Assembly (NCBI GenBank): GCA_963681505.1
Contig: OY811977.1
Span: forward strand, 716,001-780,000
Direction of reading: 5' to 3'
Origin: Eunapius fragilis
Lineage: Eukaryota > Porifera > Demospongiae > Spongillida > Spongillidae
DNA length: 64,000 nt
Shown here in pieces: positions 39,013 through 52,131 of this stretch. A program made the position numbers and the translations under genes. The notes under the pieces were generated by a model, which was not told the origin of the DNA, made no database searches, and worked only from the letters and a program-made list of their open reading frames with translations. Numbering within the stretch: the stretch's first letter is position 1; each line of letters begins with the position of its first letter.

Positions 39013-41945
39013 TCTAGATTGCATGAGTATTTTCGGTTCTCCTAACCACACCACTTGTTTGACATAACCTAGTATCGCTTGCTACCTACTAAAGATTTTT
39101 TCCAGACAGCATCATAGAAATGTTCGGCTGTTATCTCTTGTCAGTATCTCAAAAGAGCAGACACAATGAACATATTCAAATCAAATGATATTAAATGTCC
39201 AGCTCTCACCCTTCTTCACATTGGTAGCAGAGAATGGCTGTATCAAGCGATGCAATTAGAATGCCAAAACCCATCATTCTGGGGAGACTACTGAGTACAG
39301 CATTTGATATATGCAGTGTGGCAAACGATGATGTGAAAGTAGTCAAACTGCCGAGCCCACTTGAGAGGGATGTACTTGCAGCTTGGTGAAGATGAAAATA
39401 AGGACTGCATGACCATTATGCTGATTGGTTTAAACATTTTAGACACTTTGCATAAGCTGCTACTACCAGGTGAATCAGTGTCTCTGTTCAGTCAGGAACT
39501 CAATAAGTTATTGGATCATGTGATGCCTGAGATGTACCAGTAGCTGTTCATGCACCAGTTTGTGGGACTACCATTGCACATCAGCAAACAGCTGCAGGCA
39601 AACCACAGATCTATCGAGCGTACTAAACGGTTAATGTCACTGGAAGAACAGCAGCCTATAGCCAGCGTTACATCAACTCTTGACACAAAGGAGCAAGTGA
39701 TGACCAAATGATTGACGGACTCAAAGAACAGGTACCACTGTCGCACAAGTACACTATTCTAACAACAGGCAATCCAATAACCAACGACAGCCAGATATGA
39801 CTTATTTTTTAAATTACAGTAGGCATGGATGCATTGCACTAAACTGTTGGTAATACCATTAATAGAAGCAGCAGCAAAGTAGCAACAATAAGCATCGACA
39901 TAGTTAGAAATAATGTTAGATTTTAATAATCCATTTCATTTCTTAAGCAGCAGCTGCAAACATATAAAGAGTTTAGAAAATAAATATACTAATCACCCGA
40001 GCCTGTTTTTTTTCTTTTCTTCTAGATGAATATTAAGAATGCTATTCTCCATTTCAGGTCCTAAATGCCGAGGTGATTGAGGGTCACATTGACATTGGCA
40101 TAAAATCAGCAGAAATAATGTTAAGATAAGCAGGAAATAGCTGTCAACACTCCAAGGGTAGTGGCATCTCAGTGGGAGCCTGGACTGCGGTTTATATCGA
40201 ATCCTGGAACAAGTGAAAACAGTGGTGGAAGTTGGGTGCTTGGTGAAATGAATGTTCATTGCAGCTAAGGTTCTCACACACCTGGAATTCTTTCCTTAAA
40301 GAACATGGAATACACCATGGTTTCACTACTACTCCAGTTACTGTACCAAAAGTAGAACTGGTCAATGTGTACTGCAGCCAGCAGACCAGGCACCACAGGA
40401 GTCAACAGCGTTAGAAGACACTGACCTCCCAAGTCTCGCACTACTGTCATACAATTTCATGTGCACTGCGTTTATGAAAGGCAAATTTCCAAGAAGATGG
40501 CCAATGGCTCTTCTGACAATGATGTGGACCTGTGGCACACTGCTCTGCTACATATAACAAAATGGCAGCAAACGCCTGGCCATCAAAATACCCTTGCATT
40601 ACAAACACATCTGAGCCCAAGGCTGAGTGCAGTGTCTGCTCCTGGGCATTTATCTTTGAGCATGAAAGGTAGAAGAGACCTGTGTGGATCTGACCATATA
40701 ATATGTGCCTAGGATTTTAAACGTGATACAAGCAGGTAGATACAATTAAATTACTTAATGCTTTTAAAACAAGATTCTGAAAATTCTTAACAGGAGCCTG
40801 TTCATTTCACTCCTTATTAATATGAAGCATGCTATCTTCCATTTCAGGTCATAAATGTTGTGGTTCTTTTCACTGGATTTAAGGTCACGTTAACCTCATG
40901 ATGGACTCGTCTGGTCAGAGTAACTTACAGGGAAGTGTGGAAAGGTTACAGTAAGTCTCCCCCTCCATCTGCATGCAGATTAGACTAGCGTCAATGAGGC
41001 TCTGGAATTTTATTTTTCATGAAAGAGTATTATCTGTGCAGGGGAAGACCTTCACCCTTGCACAATTTCTTGTGCGTAGAATGTAATTTGCTTTTCTTAT
41101 GCTTAACTCTGCATTATTGTTGTATTGATTAGTGCTGCACATCTTTGTTCAGTAGTCCTAGTGTAGTCATGTTATACAGGCATTTGGGAGTATGCAGTAT
41201 CATGTGTATACCATCAAGCAGGTTATACATCCTCAGGGATATTGCTGCATCTTGTATGAGTCCTCAGAGACTATTACAAATGGAAAGAGGCAAGAACAGG
41301 AAATTTTCAGCCATTATCATTACACAATGTTACCAGTGTAACACAAATGATTCAGCACCATTGATGAACCTACTTCAACTCCACTAAGAAAAACGGAAGG
41401 TAAGAGTGTAGAATACTTGTAACCTGCACAATATGTCACCTAACCTCAAAAGATACCACTGAATACTTGTAACCTCCTCAGATGTCACCTAACCTCAACA
41501 GATACCACCTAATACTTGTAACCTCGACAGATGTCACCTAACACCTAACCTCTACATATACTACCTAATACTTTTAACCTCTACAGGTACCATCTAATAC
41601 TTGTAACTTTTGATGTAGCTGCATACTGTATATGATGTAACCGCATACTGTATATGATGTAGCTGCATACTGTATATGATGTAGTAGCCACATAATGTAT
41701 ATGATGTAGCTGCAACTGTGTATGGTGTAGGTACAAAGTGTAACAATGCACTGTAATGGGGACATCCACGATGACATTTTAATCGGGATAAGAAAATAGT
41801 CCATTCTATTTGGGGATGTCATATAATATGTGTACCCTCTACAAATGTCATCCAATACTTGTACCCTCTATAGATGTCACCTAATACTTGTACCCTCTAC
41901 CGATGTCATCCAATACTTGTACCCTCTACAGATGTCCAGTTTGTC
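39013..41945 (+). mobile_element. Ty3/gypsy-like LTR retrotransposon fossil, copy A
   Basis: The copy begins exactly where satellite C ends, with TCTAGATTGCATGAG, a sequence that also opens the copy at 44005. At 39221 a TTGGTAGCAGAG motif resembles the initiator-Met primer binding site that follows the 5' LTR in many Ty3/gypsy elements. A gag-like stretch follows at about 39230-39560. Near 41160 is a 3' tail segment shared with the other copies, and then the copy ends in a minisatellite. No reverse transcriptase segment was seen between gag and tail. The 39.8-41.1 kb interior is shared with the 44 kb copy but was not recognised. The copy is broken, with many interruptions, and looks old. Confidence 0.65.
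41400..41945. repeat. Minisatellite at the end of retroelement copy A
   Basis: Imperfect tandem units of about 29 bases resemble CAGATGTCACCTAATACTTG followed by TAACCTCTA. In the middle (about 41600-41735) is a nested run of a 22-24 base unit around GCATACTGTATATGATGTA. The same 29-base unit recurs at about 43620 and 49400, each time at the 3' side of a retroelement copy, so it is probably part of the element. Confidence 0.75.
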
Positions 41946-44004
41946 ACATTGGTAGCATATCAGAGTGCCAAAACCTTTCTCTTCTGGGGAGACTGCTGAT
42001 TGGTTTCAGCGTTTGACATATGAAGTGTGGCAAATGAAAGTGAAAGCAGTCAAACTGCCGACCCTGCTTGAAGGGGAAGTTCTTGTAGATTGGTGAAGAT
42101 GAAAAAAGAACTGCACGAATGTTGATGGCGATTGGTTCAACCATTTTAGACGCTTCGTGTAAGCTGCTACCATGTCTCAGTTCAGTCAGGAACTCAAGAA
42201 GTTATTGGATCATGTGATGCATGAGATGTCAGAATGATGGGACAACAGGAGGCTGAATACTGACAGCAAGCTGTTATCAGATGCTACAATCGGACAAACT
42301 GATCAACATTCTGAAACAGTCAAGTTCATATCTACACATGATCTATCACAGGGAATACTGGCAGGTTCCATCATGTTCCCATGGTAAGCAGAGGCAACAA
42401 GGAAAACAGTGTGACACCCTTTGGACAGTCCAAATTCAACATAATGAAGTTTGGACACCAGGGTGCTACCATCCAATGTGTAACAGGGCTGAAGGAATGG
42501 TCACCAGCATAGATAAACGATGAGGTTGTCCATTGAGAGCAAGCACATACCAGTTCTAGCCGCAGTACTCAGGGGACCAGGCCACGGCCAAACTTAGAAT
42601 GCATTACTTGGGCCAAGTGAAAGGCGAAGATGCTACAGTGGGCATTCCCACTGCTCAAGATGAAGAGTATGAGTGTTCCTATGTCTTACCACAAGTTCAT
42701 CCTGAAGTATGCAACACTTGAAACAAAAAGCAACAACCCAATTGCCTGGTTTTGAATACCCAGTGTGTAGATGCAAGTTGAGGCATTAAAATGGCAGCTG
42801 TGAACTGAATTGTCCAAACTTCAAGCATCCCTTGTACTCCAGATGAATGGTGTGTTGGAGTTGGGCTGTCATACTGACAATGAGCACCCAGTGGCCTACT
42901 TCAGCAAGATGCTATTACCATGGTAAAAGTGGCATATTCCACCACTGCGAAGGAGTGCCTGCCATTAAAGCTAACCTCCAGGTATACCTTTTAATGATAT
43001 CCTTCATAGTACAGACCTATTATCCAACCCTGGAGTGGCTTGATGGTTTGGAGGAGGACAACACAAGACTCACAAGGTGAAGTCTGGGTCTGCAGCTGTA
43101 TATTTAGGGCAAAGTGAAGTGAAGGCTCAACTGTTTTGTAAGTGGAACACTGGGAGTGTAATGGTCCAGGAAAAGCTATTGGTGGATTTTCTATAGTGTA
43201 GTCAGGCTTTCAGGAGTATGCAGCATCATGTGCATACCATCAAGTGGGTTATACATCCTCAGTTAGAGATATTGCACAAGCCCTGTCTATTATCAATCCT
43301 CAGAGGCTTTTACAAACAGCAAGAGGCAAGGACAGGAACTTTGCAGCCAATGCATCAGGATTATCACTATAATACCACAGCATTTCAAACAGTGCTACTA
43401 GTATAACACAAATGATTCAGCAGGATTGATAGAACCTGCTTTGGCTCCACTAAGAAAAAAGGTGCTGAGAAATAGGAAGATATTGTTTGAAATATTTCGT
43501 TGGAGTGGAGAAGACGGGAATACAAGGGGAGATATGAAAGACCATACATACAGAAGGCAGTATATGATCTCAATGAATAAAAGCAATTTATACAACTGTC
43601 CTAAAGTATCCTCTAGATGCCTTCAACGATGCCACCTAATGCTTGTAACCTCTACAGATGTCACCTAATACATGTAACCTCCACAGATGCCACCTAATAC
43701 GTTTACCCTCTACAGATGTCCCCTAATACTTGTAATCTCTACAGATGTCACCTAGTACTTGTACCCTCTACAGATATCACCTAGTACTTGTACCCTCTAC
43801 AGATGTCACCTAGTGCTTGTACCCTACAGCTGAGACCTAACCTCTACAGATGCCAACTAACACTAATAACCTCTACAGATGTCGCCTAGTGCTTGTACTC
43901 TACAGCTGTGACCTAACCTCTACAGATGCCAACTAACACTTATAACATCTACAGATATCACCTACACATGAAACCTAACCTCTGCAGAGCATATCACTAG
44001 TACA
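41946..44004 (+). mobile_element. Ty3/gypsy-like LTR retrotransposon fossil, copy B
   Basis: A second gag-like segment (about 41950-42235) leads directly into a reverse-transcriptase-like segment (about 42240-42520). A segment like the RNase H region of Ty3/gypsy polymerases follows (about 42840-43080), with the family word HPVAYFSK. The shared 3' tail is at about 43200-43600 and the 29-base minisatellite closes the copy. The order gag, RT, RNase H matches Ty3/gypsy. The copy is broken, with many interruptions, and clearly non-functional. It is shorter than an intact element, so large parts are missing. Confidence 0.7.
43610..44000. repeat. Minisatellite at the end of retroelement copy B
   Basis: About 12 imperfect units of roughly 29-30 bases, built on CAGATGTCACCTA, ATACTTGTA and CCCTCTA. 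The unit is the same as at 41.4 and 49.4 kb. The array stops about 5 bases before the TCTAGATTGCATGAG word that opens the next retroelement copy. Confidence 0.8.
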
Positions 44005-47000
44005 TCTAGATTGCATGAGTATTCTCAGTTCTCCTAACCACACCACATGTTTGACATCACCTAGTACCGCTTGCTACCTACTAAACGATTTCTTCCAGAC
44101 AGCATTATAGAAATGTTTGGCTGTTATCTCTTGTTAGTATCTCCACATGTAGCAAAAGAGCAGACATGATGCAGTAGAGAATTCACAGGAATTGCTGCTT
44201 CCTTGGATGGGCATCGCCATAATGAACTTTTATGCCCAACAAGATGCATCTGTCTTTGCAGTGACTGCATGATTTCATTTATGGGTTGATGGGGTATCCA
44301 TTGGTGCACATTATGTGACTTTTTTTCCTAGTAATAGTGTGATTCCAATTAACAGGTAGATGTGGTAGTCAGAGGACACCACAAGTGTGAACATAATCAA
44401 ATCAAATGATATTAAATGTCCAGCTCTCACCCTTTTTCACATTGGTATCAGAGAATGGCTGTATCAAGCGATGCAATTAGAATGTCAAAACCCATCATTC
44501 TGGGGAGACTGCTGAGTGGTTTCAGCATTTGACATATGCAGTGTGGCAAATGATGATGTGTAAGTAGTCAAACTGCCAACCCCACTTGAAGGGGATGTAC
44601 TTGTAGCTTGGTGAAGATGAAAATAAGGACTGCATGACCATTATGCTGATTGGTTTAAACATTTTAACACTTTGCATGAGCTGCTACTACCAGGTGAATC
44701 AGTGTCTCTGTTCAGTCAGGAACTCAAGATGTTATTGGATCATGTGATGCCTGCGATATACCATTAGCTGTTCTTGCACCAGTTTGTTTATTATGGGACT
44801 ACCATTGCACGTCAGAAAACAGCTGCAGGCAAACCGCAGAACTATCCAGCACACAAAATGGTTAATGTCACTGTAAGAACAGCAGCCTATAGCCAGCGTT
44901 GCATTGCTGCACACTTAACACAAAGGAGCAAGTGATGACCAGAAGATTGACGGAATCAAGGAACAGGTACCACTGTCGCACATGTACACTATTCTAACAG
45001 CAGGCAATCCATTAACCAACGACAGCCAGGTATGATCAATCACCTCATTTTTTAAATTACAGTAGGCATGGACGCATTGCACTAAACTGTTGCTAATACA
45101 ATTAATAGTAGCAGCAGTAAAAACAACAGTAAGCATTGACATAGATAGTTAGATTTTTATAATCCATTTCCTTTCTTAAGCAGCAGCTACAAAAATATAA
45201 AGATTTTAGAAAACTAATGTACTAATCATCCGAGCCTGTTTTTTCCCGATTTAGGGTCACTTTGACATTGTCATAAAATCAGCAGAAATAATGTTAAGAT
45301 AAGCAGGAAATAGCTGTCAACACTCCAAGGGTAGTGGCATCACAGTGGGGCCTGAACTGCGGTTGATATCGAATCCTGGAACATGCTAAAACAGTGATGG
45401 CAGTTGGGGGCTTGGTGAAATGGAAGTTTATTGTAGCCAAGGTTCTCACTACACCTGGAATTCTTAACATGGACTACTCCTTAGTTTCACTACTACTCCA
45501 GTTACTGTACCAAAAGTAGAACAGGTCAATGTGTACTGCTGCCAGCAGACCAGGCACCACAGGAGTCAACAGCGTTAGAAGACACTGACCTCCCAAGTCT
45601 CACACTACTGTCATACAATTTCATGTGCACTGCATTTGTGAAAGGCAAATTTACAAGAAGATGGCCAATGGCTCTTCTGACAATGATGTGGATGATGATG
45701 GACCTGTGGCACACTGCTCTGCTACATAACGAAATGGCAGCAAACGCCTGGCCATCAAAATACCTTTGCATTACAAACACATCTGAGCCCAAGGCTGAGT
45801 GCAGTGTCTGCTCCTGGGCATTTATCTTTGAGCATGAAAGGTAGAAGAGACCTGTGCGGATCTGACCATATAAAATGTGCCTAGGATTTGAAAATGGTCC
45901 AAAAAATTGATGAAATATTTAAACGTGAAGCAAATACGATTAAATTATTTAATACTTTTAAAATAAGATTTTGAAAATTATTCTTTTCACTCGATTAAAG
46001 GTCACTTTGACATCACGATGATGGATTCGTCTGGTCAGACTGAACTAGCAGGGAAGTGCGGAAAGGTTACGGTAAGTTTCCCCCCCTCTATCTGCTTAAA
46101 GATTAGACTGGCGTCAATGAGGCTCTGAAATTTTATTTCATGAAAAGAGTATTCATCTGTGCAGGGGAAGACCTTCACCTTTTCACAATGTTTGGTGCGT
46201 AGAATGTAATTTGCTTTTTCAATGCTTAACTTTTTCTTTGCATTATTGTTGTATTGATTAGTGCTGCATGTCTTTGTACAGTAGTCCTTCTGCATTACAG
46301 CACACTTTGCAACAAACAAAGCAACTGAAAACATTCTGGAAAGCAGGATATCAAGAAGTGTAGTGTTGCAGTTATTGAGATTGACAACCTTCACACAATG
46401 GTCGAGTATAGTGCTATTCCAATTTTTGGGGAACCTGAGTTACCCACAGTACATAGACCATGATTTGCTGCAGTACCAGGATTTTTAATCCCACTACTGG
46501 TTGCTATCCACAAAATCCAGCCCACAGATATCCCAACCTATTTTTTGGCTTGAAAAAATGTTGCAGAAAAGTAGGAAGATACAGTTCCTGATTGGCTGCT
46601 ACAGTATAGGTGAGGATGAGCTCAGGGGAGTTAAGGTTCTGTGTGGATTTAAAAAGTTGACCACCTAGGATGCATATCCACTCCCATTGATTGAGGAAGA
46701 CCAAGCTAGGTTGGTGTTGGTATCCACCAAGATGGTTCTAACAAAGTAGGGTATAGACAGCTACCACACTTGTCCTCCATTTTTTTGTGGTTGAAGACAG
46801 CAGGACTTACATTGTGAAGGGGCAAGTGCCAAATAGGAATGTCAAAGGTAACATACTTAGGTTGTATCTTTTCAGCAACATGTTTTACCTACAGATGAAG
46901 AAAACATGAGAAGGCAGTTGTGGAATGGCCAACACTCAGTAGTTTCCTTAGGTGCTGTTCCTCTGCAAAGATTGATACTAAAGGACAACTCATTTTGTAG

Positions 47001-49730
47001 GACCACTGACTAACAATTATGATACAGCTTTTTAATCCTTTCAAGTGATAGCAGACTGGATCCAAGCTTGCTGAGGTGTAATTCTCTTCAGTGGCCTTGG
47101 TGAGGATTGTCTCATTACAACAATCACGTGAAGTGTGACTTTATTCTGTAGTGACAGTGTGGATCAGATGCTAGTCAATTGCATTGGAGTTTATTCTGTA
47201 GTGACAGTGTGGATTTGCTTTAGATTTTGTGGCACTCAAAACAAAAAGGTATGATAGTAAGGCAATGAGAACAGATCCAGGGTGTAATTTTAATCAGGAA
47301 TAGATGCTATTCAACTGCATTGTAGCGATGATGAATGTCAAAGTGCACGTTTAACCGGTTTGTCTTTATTGGATCAGAGTTAGTATGGTACACAACTAAT
47401 CAGAGCATATCAAGGTGAATAGTAGTTATCTGATGAGGTTATTAATGCTGCTCAAGCCTTGTTAAATGTGAATTATAAAAGACGTATAATGCCAATAAGT
47501 AGTTTGTGTGGGGTAATGAAAGCACCACCTTATATCCAAAGGACAAGTTAAGTATTTTTATGCAATGGTGTAAAATGATGCAAGGGTCTTTGAACCCTTC
47601 CACATAACCACTACATTATCAATTATTAATTGAACATTGATATACTATTTTAAGCTGCTCCTGACAGGATGCTATAACCATATGTAACAGGGACATGGTG
47701 AAAAGAGCACTCAAGGAGACAGTGGAAGGCTGGGTTGCCACGATATCAAATGGTGAATGGGTAGCCCCCATAGTCCAGAAAGATGAGATAACAGTAACAG
47801 GAGGCTGAATGTTGATGGCAGGCTGTTGTCAGATGCTACAATTGATTGGACAAACTGATCAACAGTCTGAATACAGCCAAGTTCATATCTACATAGGATC
47901 TATACTGGCAGGTTCTCATCAGGTTCCCATGGTAAATGAGGCAACAAAGAAAACAGTGTTTGTGACACCCTTTGGCTAGTCTGAATTCAAAGTGATGCAG
48001 TTTGGACTGCAGGGTGCTTTGAAGGACTTGTAACGAAGGCCAAAGGAATGGTCACTGGCATACATAGACAATAAGCACATATCAGTTCTAGCAGTCATAC
48101 TCAAAAGGTTTCATGGACTAGGTCATGTCCAAACTGAGAATGCACTACTTGGGCCAAGTGGTAAATGAGGAAAGGCAAAGTAGCTACAGTGAGGCAATCC
48201 CACTGTTCAAGATGATAAACATGAGTGTGTGTTCCCATGAAGTATGCATCCATTGCAACTACAAGCAACAACCCAATTGCCTGGTTTTGAATTGGTTTTG
48301 AATTGCAAGTGTGTAGAGGCATTTGAGGCATTAAAGCAGCACCTGTGAACAAGTCCCGTACAGAAGGTTCGAATTTCGAGTGCCCCTTTGTACTTAAGAT
48401 AGATGCATCAGATTGTGGGGGGCAGGGAGGCTGCTACTGAAATTGAGCATCCAGTGGCCTATTTCAGCAAGAGGGAAAGACGGTACTCCACCACTGAGGA
48501 GTGCCTGGCAATCAAACTAGCCACTCATGCCTTCCAGGTATACCCTCCTAGAATATCCTTCGCAGTACGTATCAATATCCCACCCTCAATTGCCTGATGG
48601 AGGACAACACAAGACTCACAAGGTGGAGTCTGCAGCTGTATCAGTTCAAAGTGGAATGAAAGCTCAACTGCAATGTTGGTGGAAGGTTAGGAGTGTGTGG
48701 GTCTGGGAACCCTTCAACAGAATTATGTCATCAATTATTGATAAAGTTGCTTTTGGCGGGACACTACAGGAGCACTACAGGAGGACCAAAAGAGTGATTT
48801 GTTCTCATGTACCCCCCACGGGAAACCACCTAGAAAAGCTATTGGTGGATTTTATATAGTGTAGTCATGTTATACAGGCATTTGGGAGTATGCAGTATCA
48901 TGTGTATACCATCAAGCGGGTTATATATCCTCAGGGATATTGCTGCATCTTGTACGAGTCCTCAGAGACTATTACAAATGGAAAGAGGCAAGAACAGGAA
49001 ATTTTCAGCCATTATCACTGTAATACCACAGCATTTCAGTGTTACCAGTGTAACACAAATGATTCAGCACGATTGATGAACCTACTTCAGCTCCACTAAG
49101 AAAACGGTGCTTGAGAGTTAGGAAGATATGGTGAAGATGGTGCTTGAAATATATCATTGGAGTGGAGAAGACAGAAATACAACGGAAGATATGAAAGACC
49201 ACACATACAGAAGGCAGAGTATGATCTCAATTAAGAACAGCAATTTATATGACTGCCCAAATAAACCTCTCGTCAGTAGGTTTTTTTAATTTTGCGTAAC
49301 CATGGTTTCACCAACTTTTGTGCAGGCTGCTGGCATATATCATTTGCACTGCATACCAAGCGGTATAAGAGTGAGTGTAGAATACTTCCGATGCTTGTAA
49401 CCTCCACAGATGTCACCTAACCTCAACAGATACCACCTAATACTTGTAACCTCCACAGATGTCACCTAACCTCAACAGATACCACCTAATACTTGTAACC
49501 TCTACAGATGTCACCTAACCTCCACCTAACCTCTACAGATACCACCTAATACTTTTAACCCCTACAGATGTCACCTAGCCTCTACAGATGTCATCTAATA
49601 CTTGTAACCTCTACAGATGCCACCTAATACTTGTAGTAACCTTAACATATGTCATGTAATATACTAGTACCCTGTAACCTAACCTTAATAAATGCCACTG
49701 AAGACTTAAACCTACATTTTCACACACCTA
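44005..49730 (+). mobile_element. Ty3/gypsy-like LTR retrotransposon fossil, copy C
   Basis: The longest copy. Its 5' part (44005-44450) ends in CA immediately before a TTGGTATCAGAG primer-binding-site-like motif at 44452, as expected for an LTR boundary. A gag-like segment is at about 44455-44770. The reverse-transcriptase-like segment lies at about 47800-48060 and the RNase H-like segment at about 48400-48640, again with HPVAYFSK. The shared tail runs from about 48860 to 49370 and the minisatellite follows. The interior at 46.3-47.7 kb has no counterpart in copies A and B and was not recognised; it may be foreign insertion or lost from the others. Broken, with many interruptions. Confidence 0.7.
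49376..49700. repeat. Minisatellite at the end of retroelement copy C
   Basis: Tandem units of about 29 bases (ACAGATGTCACCTAA, TACTTGTAACCTC), the same family as at 41.4 and 43.6 kb. Placement just 3' of the shared tail segment is the same in all three copies. Confidence 0.8.
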
Positions 49731-50520
49731 AAGAGATCAAATGTCTAAAGAGAAGAATTCTTCAATATTCCTAACCCTGACGTTCCCTAATACTGCTACC
49801 TGCTAAAAGATTTCATCTAGTGCATTCCAGACAGCATTATGGAAAGGTTTGGCTGTTATCTACATGACTACTGTAGTCTATTTTTTGTTCTATCGGAACC
49901 TACTGAGTGACTGCCTGGCGGTTCAACATTCCCTGCTCTATTATTCCATGGAACTGCTGCAAGCTGCTTAACAACATTAGGACCCTCCATGAACGATGTT
50001 TCGTCGGATGGGTGTCCCCAATATCAAGTTGAATATTCTTTTGGTTCTATCTGGACCCGCTGAGTGACTTTCTGGTGGTTCAATATCCCCTGCTTTATTT
50101 TTGTTATTTCATGTAGCTTTCCCACTGTACTGGCAGCAGTCTGAAGGTTTAGATCGGGTAGTGTGCTACTGCATCATCTGACATTTTGCTTTACATGGAC
50201 TGAAAAGAACTGCTGCAGCAAAGCCATCTCCTGCTTGACAGCGTGTAGGACCATCCATGAAAGATGTTTCGTTAGAAGGGTGTCACCAATATGAAGTGAC
50301 ATATTGTATGCCCCACTTATTTTTAGTGAAGGTGTGATTCACTTTTCTTGTGGATGTTGGGAGTCCAGTGACCTTGATGATATTGTCTTGTTAAAAATAT
50401 CATGTGATCAAGGTGCCTTTTTCATCTGTGACTCCATTTTACGGGATGATGTGGCAGTCAGTGCTGCATGTCGTAAGAATAAGGACACTGGCAAGTGCGA
50501 ATACGTTCCACAGCAGTAAG
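49731..50520 (+). mobile_element. Partial fourth copy of the retroelement 5' region
   Basis: The stretch from about 49770 resembles 39045-39150 and 44025-44130: Ctaacc, a CTACCT(A/G)CTAAA word, then CCAGACAGCAT and GGCTGTTATCT. Beyond that it diverges into an internal direct duplication. Related blocks at about 49890 and 50050 share GAGTGACT..CTGG(C/T)GGTTCAA, and the GATGTTTCGT word at about 49995 recurs at 50262. No polymerase segment follows. It is read as an LTR-derived remnant closing the tandem pile. Broken and old. Confidence 0.45.
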
Positions 50521-52131
50521 GATGTTTTCAAGTTTTTGAGCTTTTGAGAATGTCGTCAACAATGATACATGCACCAATCACAACAGTCCATGAACCCCGT
50601 GCCTTTAAAAAAGCCTTGACCAATCGAATACTAGTAGTTGCTTGACCAATCGAATACTAGTAGTTGCTGTCGACATTATGAGACCAGCTTATTGATTTTT
50701 TGGGGTGAGTGTTCTCTTAGGTGACAGTTCGGTTGCGTTCTCTGATCACAAAGCCTTCTACAGTTCTTCCGTTTGTGAGAAAAAACCAGTGCTATTGATG
50801 AGAAGCAGACGATAAGGTTAGCACTCTTGTGGTGGGCTCCAGTATACTTTAATCACCTGGGATGAGAAAGCCACTCCAATGTATTTGGAATGAAGATGAT
50901 GAGCATCAAAAGATATTGCGCAGTGAATCACTGAGTTGTCACGAGCACAACTTGGCATGCCATGCACTTTTTGCTGCACCACAAAACAGGTGATGTCATT
51001 AAGCTACATGAATAAATTATTTTTATAAGGCTTGAGCAACATTAATTACCATATCTGACATTCACTACTTAATGATGGGTAATTTTAGAACATTCTAACT
51101 CTGATCCAAATAAGGAAAATCCATATTTTAAACCTGCCGTTTTAAATAAGACAGACATCAATAATGGCATGAGCATCATCAGTAAGCTAACAAGAACAAG
51201 ATATGCCATAATTTTACCACAGGTAAAGGTTACCAAGCACCATATTGTTGAAAAGGGTAGAGTAGAGGTTATAAAATACCACATTGGTGATGTGTCAGTT
51301 GCTCATATGAAAGTCTGACAGTGGGAGCAGCTCCTGAAAACTGGGCGGAGCTCACAACAGGCAGACCGCACGACAACATGCAAAAAAACTAGCCACAGCA
51401 AAAAGGCCACTTGTATGAAGAACACAACATCATCTCCCAGTGTCTGGCAAATTAGCTTTTATCTCATGAAAGTAATCCAGTAATCCTATAAATATGGCAG
51501 TAATAATAATCCAGCACTGATTAGAACATTTGCCCTGTGGAAGGACGCAGATCTATGACCAATCTATTATGGACAGCATGCTGTCCTAGGTAGCAAAAGT
51601 ACAAACTTTTGATAATACCATGAGGTACCAAATTGATAGGCAGGTATGGTCATTTAGCAAGTTTAGAGATGTGCAGATGGGTGACCTGTTTAGAGGTTGT
51701 TCAATAGCGGCTCAAAAATACAGTGGAAGACAAAGGACCCCATCATATCCACATCTGGGATTACATCACGTCTGTCAATCCTCACCTGGAGGTGGCGATC
51801 AAACATGTGCATTGCATAGTGCAGGGAATAACAGGAGCCTGGAGAGGGAACCACATCATTACCACATGGAGCCACCACAAGCACAATACTCACCACCAAC
51901 ATTGAATACTGGTAATGATAGAACTACTGCATCCTTTTCATCACTGTAGCAGCGCAAAATATTCTGCAGCCAATGGATTTCACAATCACACCACCACAAT
52001 TTTGGTCACATCATATCAATATCTCTCATCAATGGCATAAGGCTTCAACAGATACCACATCGTCCCTCATAGGGAGTCATAACGCCACTGCAGAAAAAGG
52101 TCACACTTGGGTCATATGACATCAAAGAAGA
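50521..52131. other. Unassigned DNA between retroelement remnants and foldback copies
   Basis: No gene was recognised. A 26-base direct duplication (TTGACCAATCGAATACTAGT and onward) lies at about 50615-50667. The stretch 51025-51115 is an inverted, diverged copy of 47360-47465: the words CTAACTCTGATCCAA and AGGCTTGAGCA are complementary to the earlier site. The rest shows only short open frames on both strands without recognisable family features. Confidence 0.6.

Noticed and set aside
23088-39017. Open frames of 60-126 codons with periodic translations on both strands of satellite C
   Set aside because: They follow from a near-palindromic repeat whose stops are rare. The frame shifts with linker length, both strands are equally open and no start or stop is consistent.
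46035-46394. 119-codon minus-strand open frame inside retroelement copy C
   Set aside because: It lies in a decayed element, on the strand opposite to its gag and polymerase parts, has no recognisable domain and is not open in the sister copy near 41 kb.
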